Assembly: GCF_029873635.1 (NCBI RefSeq)
Contig: NC_080422.1
Span: forward strand, 848,001 to 912,000
Source: Malania oleifera
Lineage: Eukaryota; Streptophyta; Magnoliopsida; Santalales; Ximeniaceae
Direction of reading: 5' to 3'
DNA: 64,000 bases
Positions within the stretch are counted from its first letter, which is position 1; each line of letters begins with the position of its first letter. The notes under the pieces are model-generated. The model was not told the origin of the DNA. It did not search any database and saw only the letters and a program-made list of their open reading frames with translations. Positions 22,072 to 34,988 of the stretch are shown here, piece after piece. The translations under genes were made by a program, and so were the position numbers.

Positions 22072-23893
22072 ATTATTCACCATTCATCGTTTGTTTCGAC
22101 AATCGGAAGTTCCTACGTAGATCAGAAGGAGAAACTTTAATGTTATAGCGAATCAGATCATCATTTTGAAGATTTTAGGGATTTTCCCTAAAATCGAGGT
22201 AAGGATCTGAATTCGTTTTCATTTCGGTAGATCTGTAGTAGATTGAATAATACTAAAGTACTGTTCTTTGGTTTTTAGGTTTTGAGGATCCCGAGCCGTA
22301 GTTTGGATCAATAAGCTCATATTCCAGTTTACGTTAAAAGGTAAGGGGATTTGTTTACATCAGTTATTTTTAGAAAAAGAAACCACAAGATATGTAGCTT
22401 ATATTCATATGTACTTATTGACTGCTTATTTGCAAAGTTTTACCGAGTAAAAATGTCGATTCTTATGATTTTCACAATTTTACGATTTTGGCAAAAATGA
22501 AGTTTTTCGCATATGATTTCCAAATTTCTTAAACTACTTTATTTGCACTAAAACTAAAGTAGAAGATGCTTGAAACTCTTAATAGTAGTAGAAATGATAT
22601 TTTTCAAACCAGTTTATATGAAATGTATATATATGATCAAATAAGTGTGACGTATGATATGAATTGAATCTATACTAATTTGAGATGCATGTATATGAAC
22701 TATGGGGACTACAGTTCCAAGTGATTATCAGGAAATACAAAAAATAGGTATCGGTTAGATACCATGCCAAGTATGAGAAAAGGGTAAAACCGAGAGGTTA
22801 CGAGCCGATTTTTACCACAGTATGAATGAAAGTATGCATGAATGAGATTGTGAAAATACTGAAATTGTACAGGTTATTATGTTTTAATGTAAATTGTACA
22901 TATGATATTGGGACCGCAGTATGTTTCAATAGTATATGAAGCCTTAAAAAGTTTATATTATGTAGGCTCGGTAGCATTGCCAAAACAGAGGTACAGTGCA
23001 ATCACACTTAGTTATTATTCAATGTGGGTACCTAGTAGTAGGCTTGGTAAGAAGGGTCACTAGTCAAAAGGGATCAAGGTGGTGATGGCCAAGTTGGACT
23101 GCAGTATGATAGGATGCCTAACGATGTCTATACGTACATGGCTCGATCAGTGTTTTTTTAGTACACAACCCTTGCCACAAGGAGTTACTGGCATAATTAC
23201 GATAGTTTCAAGCTGAATGGTATTCTAAATATGCATATACATGATTTAAACGCTTTACTGGGCAGAGTCACAGATCTGAGTACCGGGCAGAGGGATCGTA
23301 CAGTGTATGGGCCTGTACCCTACCCTAACCTCGGGAACTCTCACTTGTAACGATGTCGGGTTTCATATTATCAAGGAATTATATATGTACTATATATACA
23401 TTTCAGTATTGAGAACGTGCAATCTAGGTAATTGTTTTCAAATAAGAATATAACTGTGCAATCACACACTAATGTAATATATTCCTCCTTACTGATAAGT
23501 GTCTCACCCCAATCTTACAACCTTTCTTTCAGGAGTTACAGGAATCGATCCTAGTCTTCTAGAAAGACTGTGGAGCGTAACGTCTGGTTAGCTGACGTAA
23601 GTTTTGTATGGGTTCAGGGTTGTTTAGTCAGGATGTGTTTCTTTTTGAGAATGTAATACAACTTATGTTTTACGTACGATTGGATGTATGTAAGGAACAT
23701 TTAGATACTCTGGTATGTCTAATAGAATCCATGTGAATGTTTATGTTTTCAGCAATATATGTGAGTACAGATCATTAAGAAAATACCCGTATGTCCCTGT
23801 TTAGGGCGGGTAGTTATGTATGACAGTAGAATTTGTACAGGATATGTATGTATAGTAGCACTCTGGGGCCATATTAAGGGTCGAGACGTTACA
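21687..23893 (+). repeat. 5' LTR of element B (2207 bp)
   Basis: TGTAGAGACC...ACGTTACA. It carries GTCGAC-type palindromes (about 21755-21945), TATAAATA at 21967-21974 and a long (CT)n tract (about 22014-22068). Donor-like GTAAGG sites are at 22199 and 22341, and acceptor-like ends at 22278 and 23532. The hairpin TGCCA/TGGCA is at 23173-23193. Unlike in A, F and J, no GC-rich minisatellite is evident. Confidence 0.9.
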
Positions 23894-23896
23894 ATT

Positions 23897-23908
23897 TGGT
23901 ATCAAAGC
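23897..23908 (+). other. Primer binding site of element B
   Basis: TGGTATCAAAGC three bases after the LTR end; tRNA-Met-type site with one change. Confidence 0.8.
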
Positions 23909-24287
23909 ACATAGCCAGCCGGAAGTGTGATGTGAATTGCACTGCCTGGTTATGGATATGCTCAGAGGTTAGGTTGTTAGGTTCTATAGAGTAGACTATA
24001 CTAGAGTTTAGGATGTGAATATGATTTTCAAGTTTGGCTTAGTATGCTTGGGGACAAACATCTATTGACAGACTTCTGTGCATTTCTAGATCATTCGAAG
24101 GGTTCAGAAAATCATGGAAATCTATTGGCGGTTTTGTTTCAAAGTGGAAGGGTGGAACTTGAGTAGGAATAAGAATGTGAGTCATTAGAGTACGTCGGTA
24201 CTAGGACTGTTATTATGGGAAGTGAGTTTATAGTATTGCAGTATTAGTGGTTAAGCTTCTAATTGATTTCCTCAATTGCTTTTTAGG

Positions 24288-24662
24288 ATGGAATTCAAGG
24301 ATATCACTGCCAACGTTGGAGGCAGTAATAGTGAGGGTGCTGGCCATAAGGCTAGCAGTGACTCTACTAGTGTTCTACGGGACTTCGCTCAGCAGCTTAT
24401 GGCTGAGGTTGTCCAGATGAATAAGGGTTAGGATCATCCCCTTGCTGAGTTGGGATGCTCCATTGACCAGTTCTCATGATTGAAACCTCCTGTCTTCGTA
24501 GGGAGTGCGGATCCGATTCGGGCTGAGAATTGGATCGAGGAGATTGAGAAGATTCTAGACGTTCTGAATTTGCGACATTCAAGCTCATGAGCGAAGCAGA
24601 GAGGTGGTTGGAGTTAGTTAAGATGCTTGAAGAGCATCAACCTACTCCTATGGTTCTAACGT
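24288..24662 (+). pseudogene. gag fragment of element B
   Basis: The start ATG at 24288 follows 'gctttttagg', the same acceptor-like context as gag in A and F, and begins ATGGA. The frame shows the conserved centre (SADPIRAENW) and the region before the ERWLE motif (about 24597). It has stops at about 24429 and 24477 and a shift near 24570. The gag sequence ends abruptly near 24662 and is followed directly by sequence matching the end of RNase H. The deletion therefore removes the rest of gag, protease, RT and most of RNase H (about 2.6 kb by comparison with A). Confidence 0.8.
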
Positions 24663-26212
24663 CAGTCTCAACAGTGGGAGTTCAGCATCAAATCTATATG
24701 ATCCTGGAAAGGTTGGGCTTGGAGGTAGTGGAAGGAAATCATCAGGCTATTCTTACTAACTTGGTGGTACAACCGACCTTATAGGAGAGGATTCGAGCAG
24801 CACAGAAGGAGGATCCAGAGCTTGTGGAGGTTATGGAAGGAGTTCAGAGTGGCTTAAAGCCGGATTTCAATATTTCCAGTGATGAGATTTTGAGATTCCA
24901 TAACAGGGTATATGTACCGAATGATGTTGGGATTAAACGGGTCATTCTGGAGGAGGCACACCGTTCGCTCTATACCATACATCTTGGCCGTACGAAGATG
25001 TATTGGAATCTGAGGGAATCTTTCTCGTAGTCTAACATGAAAAGAGAGATCGCCTAATTCCTAGAGCAGTGCCTAACGTGTCAGCAGGTCAAGACAAAAC
25101 ACCAGAGACCAGCAGGGCCACTTCAGCCACTTGACATCTCCAAGTGGAAGTGGGAGCACATCTCGATGGATTTTGTGACGGGTTTACCTGCGGCGGTGCA
25201 TGGGCAGAATGCTATATGGGTTGTAGTTTATCGGCTGACGAAGACTGCACATTTCATTCCAATCAGAGTCAACTACTCGTTGAATAGGCTGGCTGAGTTG
25301 TATGTACAGGAGATTGTACGACTCCACGGTGTTCCTGTTTCTATTGTTTCAAATCGAGATCCACGTTTTACATCTCGTTTCTGGAAAAATCTACAAGATG
25401 CCTTGGGATCGCAGTTGACGTTCAGTACATCTTTTCACCCGCAGACGGATGGGCAATCTAAAAAGACTATTTAGACATTAGAGGATATATTGCAGGCTTG
25501 TGTACTGGACTTTGGTGATAGTTGGATACGTTATCTTCCGCTTGTTGAGTTTGCGTATAATAACTGTTACCAGGCCAGCATAGAGATGGCATTTTACAAG
25601 GCATTATATGGTTGTTGATGTCGATCTCCATTGTACTGGGATCAGGTAGGTGAGAGGCAGATACTAGGTCCGGAATTGATTCAGCAGGCCTCTCCAAATG
25701 TCGAGTTGATCAGGGAGAGAATCAAGCCAACTTAGAGTCAGCAGAAGAGTTATGCTGATACTCGTTGACGAGAGCTGGAATTTGAGGTAAAAGATATGGT
25801 GTTTCTGAAGACCGCTTCGATGAAAGGGGTGATAAGGTTCGGAAAGAAAGGGAAGCTAAGTCCTCAGTATATTAGGCCTTTTGAGATACTAGAAAGGATA
25901 GGTTCGGTAGCTTACCGGGTGGCTTTACCTCCAGCACTATCCAAGGTCCAAGACATGTTCCACGTGTCAGTGCTGAGGAAGTACATATCAAACCCATCAC
26001 ACGTGTTAATTTAAGAACCTCCAGAGATCAGTGATGCTTTATCGTATGACGAGGTACCAATACAAATATTAGATCGGAAAGTTCAGCAGTTACGGACTAA
26101 GGAAATATCGCTAGTGAAGGTAGTGTGGTGAAACCATGCCGTGGAAGAAGCGTCATGGGAGTTAGAAACAGAGATATGTCGGAAGTATCCTCAATTGTTC
26201 AGAGACAGATGA
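24663..26212 (+). pseudogene. Integrase and chromodomain-like end of element B, decayed
   Basis: Begins with the RNase H/integrase junction, then the zinc-binding region with HRSLYT (about 24960), the DDE core in the open segment 25166-25474 (first Asp in MDFVTG, second in NRDPRF), the GPF-type domain from 25796, and a chromodomain-like tail (QILDRK, about 26065). Stops at 24781, 25028, 25471 and elsewhere; TAG at 24781 matches a stop in the same codon of element A (9351). Non-functional. Confidence 0.83.
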
Positions 26213-26470
26213 GTTAGTCAGGTAAGTGAATGTATGTATGTTAATGTGTTTGGTAAGTAGGTATGACCTTCACGAGAGTTTTGTATGTATATTGTAAACT
26301 CTTGAAACTTTATGTTGTAACCACAGTATTCCTCCACTATAAGTGAGGGTATGTAATAAACTTGGGCTAGAGCCGCTATGTGGGTGGTTGTCGACTCTTC
26401 GATAGGATTGCGCCGTAAGTGTAGAATATGTGTAGTATCTATTAACAAATTTTGAGAACGAAATTTTTAT

Positions 26471-26483
26471 AAGGAGGGGAGAT
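26471..26483 (+). other. Polypurine tract of element B
   Basis: 'aaggaggggagat' directly before the 3' LTR. Confidence 0.8.
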
Positions 26484-26900
26484 TGTAGAGACCTGAACCC
26501 ATAAATAAGAAAAATAAATAAGAAAGGGATAAAAAGAGAATAATAGCAGGGTTCGTTGGTGAGGGCAGTATGCTTGTCAATGAAGTCCCTTCAGTTCTTC
26601 GTCGTCGAAATTCAAAGTGCCGTCGACAAAGAGATACCGAGCGAACCAAAGAAAATATCCAGATGGGGTTCGTCGACGAAGGTATAGCTTCGTCCATAAA
26701 CGGAGTGGCTGGCTCATCAATGAAGGCGTCATCTCGTAGACAAATTTGACTCGGTCAAAGGCTTTATAAATATCATCTTTGGTTGCGTCCATAAACGGAG
26801 TGGCTGGCTCATCAATGAAGGCGTCATCTCGTAGACGAATTTGACTCGGTCAAAGGCTTTATAAATATCATCTTTGGTTGCTTAAGGGTTAAGAAAACCC

Positions 26901-26979
<79 letters not shown>

Positions 26980-28782
26980 GATTCTTCGTTGTTCGTCGTC
27001 CGTTTCAACAATCGGAAGTTCCTGCATAGATCAGAAGAAGAAACTCTACAGTTATAGCGGATCAGATCATCATTTTGAAGATTTTCGGGATTTTCCGAAT
27101 TCGTTTTTGTTTCGGTAGATCTGTAGTAGATTGAATAATACTGAAGTATTGTTCTTGGATTTTTAGGTTTTGAGGATCCCAAGTCATAGTTTGGATCAAT
27201 AAGCTCGTGTTATAGTTTACGTTAAAAGGTAAGGGGATTTGTTTACATCGATTATTTGTAGAAAAAGAAACCACAGGATATGTAGCTTATATTCATATAT
27301 ACTTATTGACTGCTTATTTGCAAAGTTTTACCGAGTAAAAATGCCGATTTTTACAGTTTTCACGATTTTATGATTTTGGCAAAAATAAGGTTTTTGGCAT
27401 ATGATCTTCAAATTTCTTAAACTACTTTATTTGCACTAAAACTAAAGTAGGAGATGCTTGAAACTCTTAATAGTAGTAGAAATGATATTTTTCGAACCAG
27501 TTTATATGAAATGTATATATATAATCAAATAAGTGTGACGTATGATATGAATTGAATCTATATTGATTTGAGATGCATGTATATGAACTATGGGGACTAC
27601 AGTTCCAAGTGATTATCAGGAAATGCAGAAAACAGGTGCCAGTTAAATATCGTGCCAAGTATGAGAAAAGGGTAAAACCGAGAGGTTACGAGCTGATTTT
27701 TACCACAGTATGAATGAAAGTATGCATGAATGAGATTGTGAAAATACTGGAATTGCACAGATTATTATATTTTAATGTAAATTGTATATATGATATTGGG
27801 ACCACAGCTTGTCTTAATAGTATATGAAGCCTTAAAAAGCTTATATTATGTAGGTTCGGTACCGTTGCCAAAATAGAGGTATAGTGCAACCACACGTAGT
27901 TATTGTTCAGTGTGGGTACCTAGTACTAGGCTTGGTAAGAAGAGTCATTGGTCAAAAGGGATCATGATGGTGATGGCCAAGTTGGACTGCAATATGATAG
28001 GATGTCTAACGATGTATATACATACAGGGCTCGATTAGTGTTTTCTTAGCGCACAACCCTTGCCACAGGGAGTTATTGGCATAGTTACGATAGTTTCGAA
28101 TTGGACGGTGTTCTAAATATGCATATACATGATTTAAACGCTTTACTGGGCAAAGTCATAGGTCTGAGTACCGGGCAGAGGGATTGTGCAGTGTATGGGC
28201 CTGTACCCTACCCTAACCTCGAGAACTCTCACTTGTAACGATGCTGGGCTTCATATTATCAGGGAATTATATATGTATTATATATACATTCCAGTATTGA
28301 GAACGTGTCATCTAGGTAACTGTTTTCAAATAAGAATATAACTATATAGTCACACACTAATGTAATATCTTCCACATTACTGAAAAGTGTCTCACCTCAA
28401 TCTTACAACCTTTCTTTTAGGAGTTACAGGAAATCGGTCCTAGTCTTCTAGAAAGACTGTGGAGTGTAGCGTCTGGTTAGCTGACGTATGTTTTGTATGA
28501 GTTCTGGGTTGTTTAGCCAGGATGGGTTTCTTTTTGGGAATGTAATACAACTTATGTTTTACATACGGTTGGATGTATGTAAGGAACATTTAGATACTTT
28601 GGTATGTCTAATAGAATCCATGTGAATGTTTATATTTTCTGCAATATATATGAGTACATATCATTAAGAAAATAGTTGTATGTCCCTGTTTAAGGCAGGT
28701 AGTTATGTATGACAATAGGATTTGTACAGGATATGTATGTATAATAACACTCCAGGGCCGTATTAAGGGTTGGGGCGTTACA
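26484..28782 (+). repeat. 3' LTR of element B (2299 bp)
   Basis: Matches the 5' LTR but is about 92 bp longer, because of a 95-bp tandem duplication over the TATA box (26691-26880). The (CT)n tract is at about 26907-26977. The hairpin TGCCA/TGGCA follows the CACAACCC box near 28063-28083. Confidence 0.9.
26691..26880 (+). repeat. 95-bp tandem duplication covering the LTR promoter
   Basis: Two adjacent, nearly identical units (26691-26785, 26786-26880). Each holds TATAAATA (26765-26772 and 26860-26867) and the preceding decayed palindromes. The 5' LTR has one copy, so the duplication arose after insertion or was not copied through reverse transcription. Confidence 0.92.
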
Positions 28783-28787
28783 TTTCC

Positions 28788-29938
28788 ACAATCTCATTCA
28801 TGCATACTTTCATTCATACTGTAGTAAAAATCGGCTCATAACCTCTCGATTTTACCCTTTTCTCATACTTGGCACGATATCTAACCGGCACCTGTTTTCT
28901 GCATTTTCTGATAATCACTTGGAACCTTAGTCCCCATAGTTCATATGCATACATCTTAAATCAATATAGATTTAATTCATATCATACGTCATACTTATTT
29001 AGTCAATTATACATTTTATATAAACTGGTTCGTAAAATATCATTTTTGCTACTATTAAGAGTTTCAAGCATCTACTACTTTAGTTTTAGTGCAAATAAAG
29101 TAGTTTAAGAAATTTGGAGATCATATGCAAAAAACCCCATTTTTTGTCAAAACCATAAAATCGTGAAAACCGTAAGAATCAGCATTTATACCCGGTAAAA
29201 CTTTGCAAATAAGTAGTCAATAAGTACATATAAACATAAGCTACATATCTTGTGGTTTCTTTTTCTAAAAATACTGATGTAAACAAATCCCCTTACCTTA
29301 ATCCTGAAAATCGAACCACGAGCGAATCGATCCAAAACAACGGCATAAGATCCCCGAAACCTAAAAACCAAAGAACAATATTTCACTATAATCTCAACTA
29401 CTACATAACTACCGAACCAAAAATGAAATCAGATCCTTAACTCGATTTTAGAGAAAAATCTGAAAATCCTCATATCGAAAATCTGATCCACTATAACTGT
29501 AAAGATTCTCCTCTTAACCTACGTAGTGATGTTGGATTGTTGATTCCGACAACAGATGGCACGGAATCTTAAAGAGAGATACTGTTGGTTCGTGTTCTAG
29601 AGAGAGAGAGAGAATTGAGTTTCTTCCTCATTAAGCGACTAAATGATATTTATAAACAAGGTTGACCCGGCCACTCGTTGACAAGTCGAAGTCCTCGTCG
29701 ACGAGCCGAAGAAGGCCGCTCGTGGCCGAGAAGGAGACCTCATTGACAAGCCTGGGATTTCAGAATCTCTAAAAATATCTCGATATCTTTTCGTCGGTGA
29801 GCCTATGCATCTCGTCGTCGAGCAACAGAAGAGACTTCATCAACGAGAAAATGGGCCTCCTCGACGAGCTCTGTTGTTTTATCCTTTTTTATTTCCTTTT
29901 TCTTTTCCTTATTTATTTTTCGAATTCGGGTCCCTACA
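28788..29938 (-). mobile_element. Solo LTR C (reverse), right part
   Basis: Continues the reverse LTR after element B and its target copy (28783-28787). On the minus strand this is the LTR beginning: TGTAGGGACCC at 29938, GTCGAC-type palindromes (about 29680-29880), TATAAATA on the minus strand (29647-29654), a GA/CT tract (about 29600) and donor-like sites. Both parts add up to about 2.2 kb, a full solo LTR. Confidence 0.9.
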
Positions 29939-29943
29939 CGTCA

Positions 29944-31368
29944 GGGGCGTGATGATAGAGTTGGAGTCGGACATCTCAGTTAGTTAGGTAAGAGAAATAT
30001 GTTATACCAGATGTTGAGAAATTTTTTACCAGTAATTTATAATATAATTATGTGCCTTCAGAATATAATTTCAAGAAAATTCTACAGTTTATAATTATTT
30101 TTATACAGCAAAAAATACAGATTATAATATATAAGTTTTAGTTATTTAATTGCGTGGCATGAGAAATAACGGTTTAGCACAAAATTTTATACAACTTTTA
30201 TATTATCATGATTTACAGTTGATACAAAAACATGAATTACAAATATTACAGAATTATGGTTTTACTGTTTTACAAAATCATGATACACGGTTTTATTTAC
30301 AAAATTATGGTATTCGGTTTTCACAGTATCATGATATCTAGATTTCAGAACTATAATAGTCAAATATTACAGTTTATATAGATCAGCTTGTTAATGTGTT
30401 ATGGTTAACACAGTTCATTACAGAATCATGGTAAAATAGTAAAATATGTATATAACAGTATTATATGATATCAGACCCTAGTGGACCAGATCATATTATA
30501 GAGCATGGTACCGTAACTATTTCAATTTAGTGCAACCACACATCTTAGATAGAGTGTGGAATTTATGAGTAGTCGATTATGCCTTGGGAGAGACGAAGAC
30601 TCCCTAGTAGTCTACAGTTTATAAGTTTCAGTTGACTTATCCTGATAGGCCAACCAGTATTAAGTCTAGCCTACGGGCCGCACAACCTTGTCATGAGGGG
30701 TTAAATCATGACATACAGTTATCCATCCAGGAAAGTTTTCACAGTTATATATATATATACATTTTGCAGAAAACAGAAAGTATATATATAAAGTAGCTAA
30801 AAGTATGATTAAGTAGAAAGTTAATAAACACTTGTATTTAAAGTGACATAAGTGTGAATTATGGTGTATATTACCTTTATATGTTATCATAGTTACAGCA
30901 TGATTAGTAAACTCATATGCCACTCACGTAAACTCATATGCCACACACTGATAATAACATATTTTGTCTTACTGAGAGTTGTCTCATCCTAGTATTTATA
31001 AACATTTCAGGTGATCCAATTAGACGAGCAGATCAGACTCGGAGATAGAGGAGACTCTTGTACTGTCCTGTCTAAAGGGTAAGTGATTTTGGGGGATGTA
31101 TTTTGAGCAGTTCCTAAGAAATCTGGTGGAGGATTTTTGGGAAAAAATGTATGTATATTTTGGGAAATACTGAAACTCTGGTATTGTAACTATGGTGATG
31201 TAATTTATGTTTTCCGCTGCATAAGTGTTTTGTTTCTATGAATAAGGATCCTTGGTGTCCACTTTGGGACCGAGACGTAGTAGTAGATTTTACCAAGGGC
31301 ATCAGAGTAATATAAATTTTACAGTCTATATATAGAAAAAAAATGATATGAATTTTTGGGTCGTTACA
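29944..31368 (+). mobile_element. Solo LTR D, right part
   Basis: Resumes LTR D with a donor-like site near 29987. It carries an AT-rich, internally repetitive stretch (about 30150-30440), the 8-bp hairpin TGTCATGA/TCATGACA (30689-30713), the TGAGAGTTGTCTCA block (about 30973-30986) and an acceptor-like end at 31010. It ends GTCGTTACA at 31368, followed by the target repeat ctttg. Confidence 0.9.
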
Positions 31369-31488
31369 CTTTGTCATAATTGAATTTGTTGTGTGCACAC
31401 GCAAAGCCATATAGTGCATGCAGGTTGCCCATAAACATTTTAGGAGAGACATTGTTGATATTAGGATGATATTAGATTAACTTGGATA

Positions 31489-31755
31489 TGTGAAATATTT
31501 TGTGAATGGTAGAATGAATTGGCCTTGAGTTCTGTATATTATATATAGAATTTATAAGAATGCTATACATGAAAAGTAAATAAGGTCAAGCATGATTCTA
31601 ACCCTATACAAGTAAACTATAATCTGTCAAGCCCTATACATGTAAACTAAATATATGTTAACTGTACAAAATAATGAATTGAAATATAAGGAAATAAATG
31701 TGGGCTAAAGTAAGGAAATAAATCTTTTGCTTTGCTGTTTGCTGTTCCATTGACA
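31489..31755 (-). repeat. 3' LTR of copia element E
   Basis: TGTGAAATATTTTG...CCATTGACA, 267 bp, matching 44192-44458. The purine tract (minus strand) is at 31756-31768. Confidence 0.88.
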
Positions 31756-31799
31756 GCCCCCCTCAAATTGATGTGGGTTGATCAACAAGCATCAATTTG

Positions 31800-32341
31800 C
31801 TACTTAGGAAGCAATGTCGATGACGAGTGAGAGCCTAGGTGAAGATATCTGCAATTTGTAATTCAGTGGAAATGTGTGGAAGAGTGATAACATGAGCTTC
31901 AAATGCTTCACGGATAGAGTGACAATCGACTTCAATATGCTTCGTGCGCTCATGATAGACAGGATTGACCGTGATCTGGATAACACTCGTATTATCAGCA
32001 TGTAGAGATGTAGGATCGGTCTCAGAAAAATCTAGCTCAACAAGCAAGCCTCTAAGCCAAATAATTTCATAACAAGCAAGAGACATCACTCGGTATTCAG
32101 ATTCCATCGATGACTTAGAAACTCTGTCTTGCTTCTTACTCTTCCAAGAGATCAATGCATCACCTAAGACCACACACCAACTAGTGATGGAGCGATGTGT
32201 ATCCGCACAACCAACCCAATCAGCATCGCTATAAGCAGCAAGGCGAGTAGAATTGCCTACAAGGAAGAATAAACCACGAGCATAAGTGCCCTGAACATAG
32301 CGTATGATCCTACGGACAGCAGCCAAATGAAGATAACGAGG
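31800..32341 (-). pseudogene. RNase H end of copia element E
   Basis: The minus-strand frame shows the end of copia pol: the RT/RNase H link (LAAVRRIIRYVQGT), the RNase H Asp in the ADW motif, the Glu-containing region (SSMESEY), and the final Asp-containing HADNTS. The upstream end at 32341 is where gypsy F is inserted. The frame ends close to the PPT. The rest of RT is not in the window. Confidence 0.85.
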
Positions 32342-34542
32342 TGTAGAAACCCAAACCCATAAAAAAAAAGAAATAAATAAAAAAATAAGGAAGGAAAATT
32401 TAAAGGGGCAAAGCAGCAGGACTCGTCGACGAATCCCCTGTTTTCGTCGACGAGTTCCCTTATGTGGTTCGTCGATGAAGTTCATGCGTCGACGACGAAG
32501 AAAACCCAAGCAATAGGAAATTTCAGGCTTAAGGTTCATCGATGAACCCTTTCTCTCGTCGATGAACATCCTTCTGCAACTCGTCGATGAATTCGGCTGG
32601 GTCAACAACCTATAAATAGATTTTTAAGTTACTTCTTCATTAAGAAACCTAAATATCTCTCTTTCTCTCTCTAACCCGCGCCCCTCACCCCTTCTCTCTA
32701 CGATTTCTCGACATTCGTCGCCCGAATCGACAATCAAAAGTTACCACGAAAATCTAGGGATGTTTCTCTACAAGTCTAGCGAAGTGAATTTTTGAACTAG
32801 GTCTTTCCAAGCATCACTCCAAAGTTTAGGTAAAGGTAGAAATGTGCTATCTGTCTAACATGTAATTAGTTAAATGGGGTGTATGGGCCTAAAGATGTTT
32901 AATGATTATTAATCTGGGGTTTGAGTTGATTAAATTGGGGGAAATGTGGTTCCAGGATTTTGGGCTCCGTATCGCCGTAGGATGGGCTTTAGAAGCGTCG
33001 TAGAAACTCTCTCAGTAAACAGGTAAGGGGATTAAGTTAAGTCAGTATTTTATTAAAGTTGAACCGATCAAACTGCTTCGTATGTATATTTATGTTTTTA
33101 GTTGTTATTTCGAAAACCAACCATTCAAAATGGATTTTTCAAACCTATGATATATGATATGGTATTTTGAGTAAAAATGAATGGTAGAAAGTTTGATTTG
33201 ATCTTATAAACTAAATATACTGTGTTTCTTGGTTGCCTACGGGCTATATTCAAAATACTGAAATCGTGTGGCAAGTGAATATTATTTTGGGGGTTATTGT
33301 ATAACCGAATTTGTGAATGCTTGTGAAATACTGGAACTATTTGTGAAAAATACAGGAATTTTGATATAACGGTTGTGAGCCGAGTTGTATATGACAACCG
33401 GGGACCGAGTTTTATTTGACGGCCAAAGATTGAGGTTTTGTTTAGCGGTTGCGAGCCGAGTGGTATATAACGGCCAAGGACCAGGATTTTGTTTAGCGAC
33501 TGTGAGTCAAGTTGTATATGACGACCGAGGGTCGGATTTTATCTGACGGCTGAGGGCCGGGTTTTATAATATGACAGGTTTTATACAAAAATGAGTTTGA
33601 ACTACAGTTTTTATTACTTAAATTGTTTGATATGCTTTAAGAACTCTAATGACCAGTTGCATTATGAGCATGGTACCGTTGCTAAAGATTCAGTATTCGG
33701 CCATGTGAGCCCACATTGTTCTGGATAGAAGTGTAGGGTGGTTTTAGCCGATTAGCCTACGGAGAGGTGGTACCTTCCTTGGAAGTCCGAATCAGGAAGT
33801 GGTAAGGCAATCGGACCCGCAACTGAGTTATGGATGCCTGCAGACGTAGTTAGCAAATGGATGATTTTGACTTTGTCTGGGTTGATCCCCCAGAGCTTAG
33901 TTTAGCCTTCAAGCCGCACAACCCGTACCATAAGGGAAGTAATGGTATTTAGTCCTAGGGAGTGTCTTTTATGCATATCTGTAGATTTATATAAATGATG
34001 TAACTTATTTACTGAACTATTTATACTATGGAAACGAGATGAGTATTTTCAACTGTGTAAAGTAAGTACAATGTAAAATAGCTATTTTCAGATAAATGGA
34101 GGATGAATATTTTTTGTAAACACTAAATGCGTGTTGACCACATACTGATGTTAGCTTAATCTTCCTTACTGAGAAGTGTTTCACCCCAATATAGAAATCA
34201 TCTTTTTAGGGTCATCTCGAGACCGAGTTTAGCAGGCTCCGGGGGAGGGTGATAGATAGTTTTGTGTGTGTCTGGAAGAACTCTATTGTACGTAGATTAT
34301 GTCGTAAGTCTCTGAATGTGTAATATGGGTGTATGGACTGAGTTAGTTATCGGTATTGTACTACGGTTTGTATTATGAGCATTGGGAGACTCTGGTGTAT
34401 ATTAGTAACATAGAACTCTGGTAATGGATTATGGAGAATATTTTATTTATTTTCGCTGCATTTATATATTGATTATTGTATGAGGTACACGGACGTCACT
34501 AAAGTAGCACCCCAGGCCCACGTGCCGGGTCAGGGTGTTACA
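32342..34542 (+). repeat. LTR of gypsy F (5' LTR, 2201 bp)
   Basis: TGTAGAAACCC...GGTGTTACA, inserted in copia RNase H. It contains palindromes (about 32420-32590), TATAAATA at 32611-32618, CT-rich tracts, donor-like sites at 32830 and 33023, acceptor-like ends at 32955 and 34209, a minisatellite (about 33365-33575), and the hairpin TACCAT/ATGGTA (33926-33947). No matching 3' LTR exists; the downstream LTR (H) belongs to another family. Confidence 0.85.
33365..33575 (+). repeat. Minisatellite inside LTR F
   Basis: Imperfect units built on 'ggttgtgagccgagttgtat' and 'gacggccaaggaccg', six to seven times. It has the same position in the LTR as the array in A but a different sequence. Confidence 0.75.
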
Positions 34543-34544
34543 GG

Positions 34545-34557
34545 TGGCATCAAAGCC
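34545..34557 (+). other. Primer binding site of gypsy F
   Basis: TGGCATCAAAGCC two bases after the LTR end; tRNA-Met-type site with two changes. Confidence 0.75.
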
Positions 34558-34988
34558 TAGGTTTGCTAGGTTCTGCAGACTTTGATAGTGGATGATTACC
34601 AGAGTATAGGTTGAGATAAGTTAAGGATAGAAATGTATAGGTTAGGTTGTGTTTTAGTTTGGAAGCTTAGATGCGGAGATTCGTTGACGGTCTTCTGTGT
34701 TTTTCCTGAAATGACGATTTCAGGAAAACCATGGTAAATTCATCGATGGTTTCGTTTCTGGATTGAAAGACTAGAATTTGCAAATTTAAGTGGAAACGTT
34801 AGGTTGGTTGAGTATGTGCGTAGTGTCGATGTTATGGTTAGAGACCGATACCTTAACAGTTTTGTAGCGGAATGGTATAAAAGATTCCTTTAATTGCAAA
34901 CTCAAATGTGATTTTATTAGTCATTCCATACTTGCATCAACCATGATAAATGTGAAATTTCTAAGTCGGTTTCTATCCTATTTTTAAG

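Larger units (their letters stand above)
21687..28782 (+). mobile_element. Gypsy element B, internally deleted
   Basis: Two LTRs of 2207 and 2299 bp, PBS, gag, integrase and PPT; protease, RT and RNase H are missing. It is inserted in solo LTR C. The flanks tttta (21682-21686) and tttcc (28783-28787) each differ by one base from ttttc, the uninterrupted LTR sequence predicted from B's own LTRs, so they fit a decayed target duplication. It is non-autonomous, with stops in every coding piece. Confidence 0.9.
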
